NCBI GenBank assembly: GCA_026874595.1
Contig: CM049318.1
Span: 59,494,250-59,558,249 of the forward strand
DNA length: 64,000 nt
Direction of reading: 5' to 3'
Origin: Sipunculus nudus
Lineage: Eukaryota > Annelida > Sipuncula > Golfingiida > Sipunculidae
Positions 40,401 to 53,700 of this stretch are shown here, one piece after another (position 1 is the stretch's first letter; each line of letters opens with the position of its first letter). Below the pieces are notes generated by a model that was not told the DNA's origin, made no database searches, and was given only the letters and a program-made list of their open reading frames with translations. The translations under genes and the position numbers were made by a program.

Positions 40401-43400
40401 CGAAGCTAGCAGCTCCAAATCACATGTAAGAATTAGACACATGTGAAACTTGGCGCCATAGAGCTAATTATTGGGTACCTCCATTAATTAAGATTTTAAA
40501 GAGAAAAAGCTCAAAAACCTTTAAAAATCTTCTCTAAAAATGTCCAGCCAAATTGTCCAATATTTCACAGAAATGTTCCCTGGAACAATCTCTCTCAATT
40601 TTGTTCGAATGGTTCCAGTTCGGTGATTTCTGACCGAGTTACAGGAAGTTGAACTAAGTTATTTGCATGCTAAAATTACAATCTCAAAAACGGATGGAGC
40701 TATCATCATCAAATTTTATGTTAATGTCGGTCACTTGAGTCATATCTGAAATTGAGGTTTTTGTGGCGTAACCTGCATTGGTATTTTTGTACGGGGGTCA
40801 ACGGTGCCAAAAGCATACAGAGGGCTACAAAAAACTTGTTTTCTGAAAGCGTAAAGCCAAATTGCTCCTAGGGTAGTGCTTTCTTAAGTTTGTTCAAATG
40901 GTTTCTGTTCAATTAATTTTGGCCGAGTTATGGGAAGCTGAATATAGTCAAATGTTGTAGAAGCCCATTTCTGCTCAGTGGCTACAAATATCTTCCTCTC
41001 ACACATAAATGATCCTTAGATATTGATAATTCAAATTTGTTCAAATGGTTTTGATTCAGTGATTTTCTTAGATTTTACTCAGGAAAAGTTTAAAAAAAAA
41101 TGTAAAAACTTCTCCTCCGAAACTTTCTAGCCAAATTGTCCAATATTTTACAGAAATGATCCTCAGAACAATTTCTCGAAAATTTGTTTTAGTGGCTCCA
41201 GTTCTTTGATTTTGGCCGAGTTGCAGGAGGTTTAAATTAGTCATCTGTGCAAAAAAGCATACTAAACTTAAGCTGGAGCTGTCATCACCAAATTTCATGC
41301 CAATGTTTGTCACATGAGTCATATCTGAAATTGAGGTGTTGGTGGCGCCAGCTACATTGATCTGTTTTTTACAAGCAAAAATGTAAGTTAAGACTCTTCT
41401 AGCTTACACACTGTTTTTTAAGAAACTGTTAAGCTGATTGGTTTAATCTTTACAAGAATTTGTTCTATGGTATAGTTCTGTCAGTTTTATAAGAATAGAT
41501 TGGGCAAATGCAGCTTTAAAAAAGCAGTGTAGCCATTTAAAAAAAGCTTTCGGTGTTTGAAAACAGATTTGCGGCATTGCAAATTTCAACATGTCAAGTC
41601 AAGAGGTCAGTCAGTTCACCCAGGTGCAGTCCAGACATCACCATGGCAACTGACCTGGCTCTGCCTGGTGTCCAGATACAGTCTAGACGTCTAGAAGATG
41701 TGTCTAGACACATAGTCTAGACGACTAGAACCTGCCGACTGTGTCAGATTTTACAATAGGTCAAGTTACGCTATGATTAACTTTAGCAGACTGCCAACCA
41801 TTTCAGATTTGCCAACAGGTTAAGTTTCAGTCTGTAAGAGCCAGTGGTGCGGTTACATGTGGCACATTAGGTACCCTTGACCTGGTGGAAAGCTGAGCCT
41901 CCATTGCCAGGATGCATGAAAAGGTGTGACTCAATACCAAGGCTAAAAGAGGAAAAAGCTAAAAAAAAAAATTTTAAAATGTTCTTCTCCGAAACCATGC
42001 TGCCAAATTGTCCGTTCATCTGTCCCAATATCCCTCCCTGGCAAAAAGAACGTATTCGAAATATCCTGACTGATACATCCTAGTTTTAATATGTCCTAGT
42101 GTGAAACGTGCAGGTCCGAAAGGTCCATTTGGCTGAAATCATAATGACTAAGGTAGATATGCAGGACATGAGAGGATCAATATTAAATTTTAAAAATAAA
42201 CATTCATACTCCTAAACTTTGCTCAGGTTCGCATTAGGCCTGTAGGCCTTTTTTTAGATAACCTATTTATTAACCGTAACTCTTGTTTCATACAGGTAAG
42301 ACAAGCTGATTACAATTTGTTAAAATAATTTTATTTGCAAAATTTACCTGTATATGTCTTCTTTTTGATAAAAATAGATTACGGAGTTCTAAATCAAATA
42401 TAATTCCATTCTTTTTATTTTACATTAACAAAAAGAATATATGAAAAGATCTACACAAAATTAAAAAAAAGTTTGATTACATTCCAAGGCTGCGGTTTAA
42501 ATTAGATTCTGTTACAGGTAATATTTGGTCGGCCTGGAGCTCCTGGACGGCATGCTCCGAGTCATATGGGCAAGGGTCAAGGTCAAAAACTAGGTCATGT
42601 ACCACAGGGTCAGACTGTGTTGGCGACGCGACAATATACGAAATATGTCACCTGACATCATGCCCAGGTAAGATATACGAAATATCTCGCCTTACATCCT
42701 ACCCAGGTAAGATATACGAAATATCTCACCTTACATCCTACCCAGGAACGATATCCGAAATATGCAAGCGAAGTCCCTAACGAGGAAAATATAAATGCTC
42801 TTTGATCGGGTGAGCCTTTAATCTTGTTACAATAGCCAGTATTCTACAGAGAGCTACAAATTTTAACACTAATTTTATATTGACAGCATAAATATGTGAT
42901 TAACTATTAGCATTTTGCAATATTTATTTATTGATAATTTCACACAGGAGTGTGGAGTGACTGGTCTTCATGGAGCGCTTGTAGCGCCACCTGTGGGCTG
43001 GGGAGCGTGTCCAGGAGTCGAACTTGCCTCGACAGGAATACTTGTGCCGGAAATGTCGTTGAGACCGCCACATGTTATCTGACTGGGTGCCCTGGTTAGT
43101 AAGAGCATGGACTTTTGACTAAAAGGAATTCCTGATGGAAACTCGGACTAATGATTTACCATTGAACATGCATGATTCTTTATGAAACAGTACCAGAACA
43201 TGGTTCTTCATGAAACATAACACCAGAACAATTTTCTTTATTAAACATAACACTAGAATTGGTCCTTTATGAAATATAGCACGAGAACATAGTTCTTCAT
43301 GAAACATAGTACAGAACTTCGTTCTTTATAAAACATAGTACCAAAACATGTTTCTTTATGAAACATAATACCAAAACTTGGTTCTTTTTTAAACATAATA

Positions 43401-46400
43401 CCAGAACATGTTACTTTATGAAATTTAATACCAGAACATGTTTTTTATGAAACATAATACCTGAACATGTTTCTTTATGGATTATTATCAGAAAACGATT
43501 CTTTATAAAAACATATTACGAGAACACGATCCGTTATGGAACATAGTTTAAGGACATTATTTTTTATGAAACAGTACCAGAAAATAATTATTAATAAAAC
43601 ATAATACCAGTCCATGATTCTGTTTAAAACAGAGAACCGGAAATATTTCTTAGTGAAAATGATTAATCATGGAACAGAAGCAGAACACGATTCATTGTGA
43701 AACATATTCTTAGGTCGTGAATCTTTATGGATTATTTACTTCTTGTAAAAATTAGGTGTATGGAGTGACTGGAGCCTGTGGGGAGCGTGCTCGTTGACCT
43801 GCGGTTCAGGAGTGCGGACCAGATCGAGGCAGTGTTCAAGAGGTGGCAACTGTATCGGTTTAGACAAGGAGAGAGACAACTGTAAACTCCGGGACTGTCA
43901 GGGTAAGATTCAGGGACAATACATATTTTGGGTGATTTACTTTTCCTCGGGTCTTGTGCCGTCATGGGGAAATTGTCTAATGAAACCAAATACGTCCCGG
44001 AGAGTCCGACATAACCTTCGCGTTAAAGATGACATATTTTACTTACTTTATCATATGAAGTTAACGATTTGGTTGTTGTTTCCATGTAACGGACCCGTAT
44101 ACTTAGTGTCAGTCATCGCCAACAGATGACGCTGGTTTGTTGGAAAAGGTATATTTTCAAGAAACGCATCACTGGTCAATAACAAAGGTAACATTAACAA
44201 TCGAGGGAGACAATGCACAGGAGTACATTCAGTGACATTGTTTTGCCCCGGCGACAAAATAAAGCAGGCGACTATTTAAGACCCTGCGTCTGTTCAAGGA
44301 AATACGGTACTCACAAAGGATCCCCTACCTCTCGAACAATTGCTCAGTCCCTCTTAATTAAGGTCCCTTTGCATAATTTTATTCACTCCCATCACATATT
44401 GCTCACTTTTTTTTCTTTTTAGATTTAAGTTTTATTTTAGACACCCTAATTACAATCTTTCAACAACTAAACTATAGGCAGACTTTTTATGATTCGCCGA
44501 GGTAGCTGACGCGTACTTTAGCCTGTATTTTCCCAGTTTGAGAAAAACTGAAAGATTTTTTGGAAACCATATGAAGATATATCAACTGGGTAACACAATT
44601 ATGTCAAATTGGCCATATTAAAAATTATGCATTTTATTCTTGTAAAGGTGTGGGAAAAGGTACTTTGCCCCATCCCCTTAAGTAGTCAGGGGACCATGCC
44701 CCCCCCCCCTCCATAACAAAGGCTAGTGAAATTTTAATGGAGGTTTCGAGGCTCGAGCCCGCTTTTTTATAGACTTTGACTTGAGAGTCTAGCTAGGACT
44801 GTCTTGTATACTCAGGCCGCGGAAAATCTGGCCGAGTCCATTTCGAGTCCAGTAGAATATAAATCACTGGAAAAGGTTAAAGTACCAAGTTTAGTTCTGC
44901 ATCGTATGCTAAATGTCCCTAAAGAAGCATTCTCTTGTTGCATAAAAGTCAGCTCTACCCATCACGTGCGTGTTTTTTTTCATCTTATTCAGTTTATATC
45001 CTCTAGTAAACCTTATATCTGAAATATTAATCATGAGAGTTCACCCTGAACGTTATTTCCATAACCTGGTGTGGGCTTCGGTATTATACGCCATTTCCAA
45101 TGGCTATTTCATCGTTTTCAAATGCGTTTGTATCAGCTGTGACGTAGCTGATCCCCAGGTGCTGCTGTATGTGTAAACAAAAGATTACTTGCGTCCGACG
45201 CACAGACATACTTCACATGTGCATCATCTGGCCCGTTGAGCACCTGGGGCCAAAAGAGGTTGGGCGAAGGGATTATCAACGTTTCGTGAAAGTTTCGTAT
45301 GTTAGTAAATATTTACCCAACAAGATTTATTTTCTTAAAACATCCAAGAAAAAAAGCACGTGTAAACTGACATAAAAGTACACGTGATACCTTAAATTCA
45401 GATTCAAACAGGCCCTGTTGAATTCTCTTTTGAAATCGAATATTTAAGCCAGAGTGGGATACGTGTTCATAGTTACGGGATGAAACACAACATAACCAAT
45501 ATTTATAAAATGGTCCTTTGAAAAAGTCAAGTTTAAACTTGCGCTGCAATTAAAAAAACATAATCTGCCTGTATTGTCATCGAAGTTTACATGTATATCT
45601 ACGGGTGAACGATTTCTCACAGGCATAAGACTGGTGGCGACACCTACTCTTCCTTTATTCATACACACAAGTTTCTACTTAAATTTTCTATTTTAAGTCG
45701 TATCACATTTTATGCCAAGCCCAAAATTCATTTGTATATTGAATTAGAGATATAAGGAATCCTACCTTGCCCTATAATGGAAAAAACTGTGAATTATGTT
45801 TTTTATTTACACTTTAATTCCCTCATGTTAAGCCAGTCTGTGTTGCAAGTATCATATAGAACAGTGTCTCTTTCTGTTAGATCTACATTTTCAGTTGATA
45901 TTGCGTTTGAATGCAATATATCTTTCTCCTCGGATGAGCGTGATGACCCATGGGTCACTTTTTTGATTCACCGTATTTATAAATATATTACTCGGTTAAA
46001 TTGCCAATACCTGTGGTTACGTAAATGTTTGTAGATCTACCTACGAAAGCCTGAAAAATTATATAGCTTGATTGTTAATAACAAAAAAAAATCATTTATT
46101 GATAGCATTAATAAAGGTATCTGCTTGGTTACTGAGTGCTTATGCGTGTTACTTTAAACTGTATTATATGATAGCTAATTAAAGCACCCTCAGTGGCTCA
46201 AATGTTGGCGTGCTATAGTGTTTAGAGGTGGAGGGAACCGGAGAACCCGGAGAAAACCACCGGCCTTGGACGGAGCACTATACAACCAGCTCTTAAGGTC
46301 AAGCAAACGTACTCCAAATCTCATTTTATTATCATATAACATAATTGCGATAAAAACATTAATATAGATTATACATAAAATTAGCCTTATTCCTGGAAGA

Positions 46401-46835
46401 AAAACATTTTTTTAAATCAATTTTTCCACTAAAAACAAGAGGTTGTGTGACTTGTTCAAAAACTATTGGCACATCAATGAGCAATGACAACTCGGCAGTG
46501 ACGTCACACACTGAAAATCCCCTGTGACTAAAAATTCTAGATCCAGTAAAAGCACAATATTTCTGCCATTGTCAGTCCCAAATTTTCAGTATAGAGAAAT
46601 AAAAACAACATGCATTACTAGATTTGAGTTGTTGATCAAATTCAGTCCATCATGTCACATGTTTTATAGCCGATGAAATCAGGGCAAAGTCTAGGGTCTG
46701 GATCAAATCCGCCGTTCACACAACAAACGCACGTGGTATAGATTTACTTAACCTTAAAGCTGCGCCGAGGATCAAACCCGGGTCGCCAGCGGAGAGAGCC
46801 ATGCGCTTTACCACTCGACTGTCCCACTCTCTCTC

Positions 46836-46876
<41 letters not shown>

Positions 46877-47826
46877 TAAACTATTGTGATAATGCTGCTT
46901 TCATATCTGAACTTCTTTGCTGTCATGTTTAGCCATTCAATTTAATGAACATTAATATTTTACTAACTGCAGGAAGTAGTCCTACCTGGGGGCCCTGGGC
47001 TCAGTGGACCGCATGCTCAGTCAGTTGTGGTTCCGGGGTCAGAACGAGGTCACGCATTTGTTCGCGGACCTCGAGTTGTCCTGGAAGTGACAACGAAACA
47101 ACCCCATGTTCCCTCCAGGCATGTCCGGGTAAGTATGTCTGTACACATATAGGACACAGAAGTCTCACCCCCTTTTTGGAAGAAATTGTAGTAATCTGTT
47201 GTCGGAAATTTCTAATGAAAAATTGTAAGTTTTTCTTAAAGGTTTAGCTCGCGGCTATCGACACTTATAAACACTTTTGTGTTGCTCAGTTGTACATGGA
47301 ATGTTGATGATACCAAATATCACCGATGAACAAGCTCAAAGACAAAAAAGCCTATGTTATGTAGGAATCCATTTTTCCTGAAATTATGGCAGCAGATATA
47401 TAATGTTATGTTCATTGGTTTCAATCGACCACTTAGGAAGCATTAGGTGGCTACAGTACGTTAGCACACATATAACATATACAATGTATATGGTAACATG
47501 CATTGTCATAAGTCTGTTAGGACAGGTTTAAGTAAATTGGTTATTTAATTGCTTCCCTGTTGTAATGAAGCTGGAAAGTTATTTTAATTTGGTGTTTTGT
47601 TGATGCGTTTTGAATGAATCGATTTGTTTTGGTTCAGGCATTATTGCACTATTTGTCTACCATTCCTTGACATCGGTATTTGTTGGCTGTCACACAGAAG
47701 ACAAACACGTCATAGTTAATTTAGTCGGTGAACTAGGAACGATAAAAACTAACGTGTATTATTTTTTATTATTATTGTTATTTTCATTATTGTTATCATT
47801 ATTATTGTTATTGTACTTATAATAAC

Positions 47827-47897
<71 letters not shown>

Positions 47898-47908
47898 TAA
47901 TAATAATG

Positions 47909-47949
<41 letters not shown>

Positions 47950-48079
47950 TATTATTATTATCATTATTATTATTATTATTATTATTATTGTAATTATTAT
48001 TATCGTTATTATTATTGTTATCATTATGTAATAATTATTATCGTTATTATTATTGTTATTATTATTGTAATAATTATTA

Positions 48080-48123
<44 letters not shown>

Positions 48124-48145
48124 ATTGTTGTTGTTGTTGTTGTTG

Positions 48146-48203
<58 letters not shown>

Positions 48204-48957
48204 CACAAACACTGACAGCCTCCGGGTGGGGTCCGTGGTCTGATTGGTCTCCATGCTCAGCGTCCTGCGGGAGCGGCATCCAAGGAAGGCTCCGTCTCTG
48301 TGAAGAAGGCAGCGCCTGTCCTGTCGGGTCCGGGATTTTAAGCCAAGACTTTTGACCAACACCTTTGATTTTCACATATGGAACACAACTATTGACAGCT
48401 AAAGAACCCTTTCGTTTTTATGGTCATGGGGTCAAAGGTCAAGGCTACGGGATCCACTTCTTGAAAAAGTTTTTGGACCCACTTTTGGCCAAACCGTTCA
48501 ATCAAAACCTCTCATCTTTTCTATAAAACTCACCCACAGATAAAGTACCCTGTTGATTTTGAGGTCACAGAGTCAAAGGTCAAGGCCACAGGGCCTCCTT
48601 TTTGAAAAAGCTTGTGGATGCATTTTCAGCCAAACCGTTTGACCATAACCTTTAATCTTTCACATTTGGCTCTGCAATCCACAGATGAAGATCCTTCATG
48701 AGTTTAGGTCACAGGGTCGAAGATCAAGGCCACAAAACACTTTCCTAGAATAACTTGTGGACACATTTGAAGGAAAGCTGTTCGACCAAAACCTTTCATC
48801 TTTCACATATCGCTCACCCACTCACGGATAAAGAACCCTGTCGAGTTAGAGGTCACAGGATCAGTGTCACAGAGCCGCCCTCTTGATTTCCATACTGTGT
48901 AAAACACCCTGTATAATTATGCTCCCGTGTTAGGGAATGCTCCGCTTTACGGTGCCC

Positions 48958-49000
<43 letters not shown>

Positions 49001-50639
49001 CAATATAATAATACTACCATGTTTACAGTTGGTCTACAAACCTGCGGAGGGCTCCGTCAAGCCAAGTCAAACCAGCAGATCTTGTCGTTCCCGGACACGG
49101 GGCCGTACCCTCCAAACGTCACCTGTACGTGGACCATCAGCACCTCTCCGGGAAATGTAAGTCCTCTGTGTAATATTAACTGATTAAATGTTTATTTAAT
49201 CTTTATTTTTATAGTTAATATTATATGTGTTTGAGCGGGTAAAAATAAATTATAATATCAATTGCACAACTACAGAAATGTCTTGAAGCCATTAAAATAT
49301 CGACTTTCCTGTTGAAAGGAAAATATAAAGACTGTTAGTATTTTTAGGTTTGACTGATTTGAAGCATTGATTAATTGATTACCTATAAAGTCCATTTCCG
49401 GTCCTTTCGATAAGAAAAATGAGTAAGGTTAATGGGTGGACCTTCATAGTGAAGACTTTAGCCAGGACTCTTAGGGCAGAAGGCAAAGAAGGCTCAAGCA
49501 GAGTCCTGATAACCATTACGCTTTCACACTCCTCAAGAAATGGGTCACGCATGACTGGTCATTTCTATGATCCGGTGGTCGACGTCTTATTTGCTGTCCA
49601 CAAAAGGATTTTTCCTTTTATTTACAGATAATTTTGGTAAATATGACACAGCTGCAGATGGACTGTACAGATGACAGATGGATTCTTCATGAGACTCAGG
49701 CAGGCACGGAGGAGCTGACCGTCTGTGGTGACAGCAGTCACGTGACCCCGCCGGTCTACTCGTCTGTCGCTAACAACATGACCATCACGTTCCAGTCAGG
49801 TCCCAGGCGGGGTAGTGATCAGGGATTCAGTCTCCATTACTGGGCATTACCCGCTCCAAGTGAGTAAAAGTGTAATGACATATTACAACTGAAATTATGA
49901 TATGGAACGACGCACACATTTATTTGGTCAGGGGCGGATCCAGGATTTAGAAAAAGGAGGGATACAGCCCAGGAGGACTAATGATAAAACCTAAAAAAAA
50001 TGTCCACAGGTCCGGTAAAGGGGGCTTCAGACCGAAAAAAATGGTCTGCAACCCTTAAAAAAGGTTGCCGCGGCTTATAAGGGGGTTGATGGGTGGGTTG
50101 GTGATGTTTCCGGACCCCCCACTGGATGTGCTTCTGTTGATTATTGGACAGACTTCACAATATATTAAAATATATTCGTATTCTGTAATTTAACTATGTA
50201 TCATTTTATTTACGTGTGAATTTAATATGTAGGGGTCACCCTACACCCATTTTGGTTGCAAATAATACCTGGACGCATGCCATACTTATGAACAAGATCT
50301 TAACCCATGGACAACTAGCATATTTATATGATAACCTGTTAAGGGAATGTTTACTTGTTCTCAGAGCAGTGTCCCCGTGACGTCATCTTCCTGAAAGGCC
50401 ATTTTGGGAACTTCAGCTCCCCGAACTACGGCGCCAACTTAGTCTACCCCGCAAATATCGCCTGTAGATGGCGCATCTCTGTACCACGGGGACAGGTAAG
50501 ATGGCAAGGAAAGCGGATAATAGATTTCTATTTATAGTACTGTACTTGGCTTTGATGAAATTTCTTGGGAGTGGTGCAAACAAATTGTATGAAAGAGATA
50601 TGCGCAAAGTGAAATAAACTTGATAAAATGATGATATCC

Positions 50640-50713
<74 letters not shown>

Positions 50714-53700
50714 CCCGCATACACTCCTATAAGTTGAGTTGAGCCTTTGATAAAATAAGGATATGCGATGCATGCCTCACCAAAAATTTAAACCCGGAGC
50801 TATATACAATGAAATCAGTGTAATAAGACCACCTGTAGGACTGGCAAAAATCGTCTTAATAGACAGGTGGTCTTATTAGACAGGTAGTCCTTCAGACATG
50901 TCCTACTGCATGTAAGTGTTTTGAACTAGATACAAATATTTTGGGGTTGATATGGGAGGGATGCCCCCACCCATGTTGTGAACTATATATATATATATAA
51001 ACCCATGGGCGCTTATATTAAAATTTACAGTACATACTAACATCCAATTGTTTTTTTTTCTTCCTCCGAAAACAAAGACACTTACCTTAATCATTTTTAC
51101 CAGGAAATCTGCTAACGAAGTACCTGCGATGTTCACGCATACCCGCAAATACACATTGTCATATACACTGACGAGCACACATGTTCGTACACACACTGAT
51201 GGACCCGTATATGCGCATTGACGATAGGGGCCCTACGTGCAAACGGAAACACCGCTTTAGTCAAAGAATCTACTTTAGTATCTTTGACTTATATTTACAA
51301 ACACACCCATACCCATCCATATAAATATATTGTGGAAACTAATGTCGGTGTAGTGACATATATCATTTTGGTTTCCCTTGTTTTTCCACAGCGCATCATC
51401 CTGATGTTCATTAAGTTTGTTGTGCATTGTTTTGATCACGTTGTTGTTTACGATGGACCAACAGAATCCAACAATGCTACAGGTTTAATGTGTGTCCCTA
51501 ACAACCGTGTGGAGGGTGTGGCTTTCAGGTCTTCGTCCAATCACCTTCTCGTAAAATTCGTTTCCATGGGAGCCAAGGTCGGTCACGGATTTGAAGCTAT
51601 CTATAGTGCCATTGGTAAGCTGTAAAATTTTAAAATCTGAATCAGTTTTAAATTTCAGAAGGTATACTATTTTAAGAGTCATGTAACAGTAAGTCACATT
51701 TTGGTTGACTTATATAAAACAACATGGCAATATCTCTAACGTATTTTTTGTTTCTCCTGCACCGTGCTGGTATCTACCTTAAAATTGAAATTTAAAAATC
51801 GAGATATTGTTTTTGAGTTTGAGATATTTGTTATGTTATTTATTATTAATCCACCAAAAAGTGACTTGCAAATACTGGAATTTCAAAATACCTTATTTCA
51901 AAATGTTTAAATATCATGTGAAAATTAACGAAAATATAAGAAATAAGCATACCATCAGAAAGAACACTGAACCAGGTTTAAAATAACGTATACTTTACGG
52001 GGTCTATTATGAATTTTAAACAACTTCTGGGTTGAAATCAGAGATAGGGCATTTGCTACTTTTTCCACCTTAAGGGATCGGAGCGCTCATTAGGACTAAT
52101 ACGGTATTCATCAGGCAATATTCCGAACAAAGGTTTAGTGCGTGTTTTATGTTAATTATATGTCGACTCAACAAACATTTGTATTTCTTATTTTTTTTTC
52201 TTCTTGCAGAGCATATGATTTTTATACCCCAGTTATTATGACGTATATTGGCACCATGACTTTTATAAGATACACAAAAATGTCCCATTTCAGATGCTGG
52301 GGTAGTTTTTGCGCCGGGCGCAGACCTGTCAAACAGTGCTCACAAAATCAGGATAACAGGTAGACAAAGCTACGTTTACAGAATGTGAATAATGATATAT
52401 AAAGAACATGTGCCAGTTATTCGATTAAATCGATGATTGTCCGTTTTCTTTCATAATTGACTAAATTTTTTTTTCCATTTTTGCTTGATTGATCACAAAC
52501 GATCATGCAGGCACATTATGTCAGTGAAATATAAGAAAGATGGGACAGAAAGTATAGTAAACAGCATAAAGACTGAATTTTGTGCAGTCAACAAGTGTCA
52601 ACTATACCCGTCCATTAAATGTATATATACCTGCCAGTGTGATGTGCGAGTCAGACTGAATTTTCTATGTCATAACTTTAGGTTAAATTTATTCTGTGGC
52701 AGATTTTAGGGTAATAACGAAGGTATAACATAAAATTATTTATTTATAATCGAGCATCGATTTTTTTTTAATTTTAGTCATCGAACATGATTTTACATCA
52801 TGTCTAGATCTACTACTAGTTAGTGGTAGGAATCGATTTTCAAATCATATTCGATGATTCAATATTAAAAAACTATGATCGATTATTAATCGATTATTTT
52901 ATGCACCTTCTATATTACACGGAAACCTGCTTTATTGAATTTAACCTAAGACATTGACGGAGAAAATTTAGTCTAACTGATACATCGTGCCGAAAGGCCA
53001 ATTTAACGGCCGGGTTGTTGACATTTATCCGTTGCACAAGGTTGGGTTTAATACTGTTCTCTATATTTTTGCCAGGTGTTTCTTATATCTCAGACAGAAT
53101 AAGATTACTTAATCTCGATAATATGACTTCCTTGGATATACATACATTATCATTTATGAAAGAGTATGTAAAAATACATTCGATGTAATCAATTATGAAA
53201 TAAAACGACCAGTCATCGATATATAATCAATTAATTGGCACACCACTACTACTATAGTATACATATTGTTTACATGCATACCCTCTCTACATCTTTGTCA
53301 TCTTATGAGCATGACCAATTTATACCACTTAACCACCCATTTACCAGTTGTTTAACCTGCTCTATTTATTCATTTAATAGTTTTTTAATAGTTTAATAAT
53401 TTCAAACAAAAGTCACAAACACCTTATGTGATTAAAATTGACTGTAGTCTGCTTCATCAGTAGGTTCCCATCGAAATTTGGCGATTATTCTCTTAAACTT
53501 AAATAATATTACCCAATCTGACACTAAAGCTATTAATGAGAGCGCAGATGCCTAATATGAGATGTAAAACTAGATAACAAATCTAGCATTTATATTTTCA
53601 ATCTACTGCTTCTTCTTTATCTTTTGGCAAAATGACATGACTTCTGTCATGAGTTAGCAGCCTCACTTTGACAATTACATTTGTAAGAATATTAATGACA

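Noticed and set aside
47749-48375. 208-aa Asn/Ile-rich minus-strand frame
   Set aside because: Pure product of the (AAT)n/(ATT)n microsatellite; its first part is antisense to T19.
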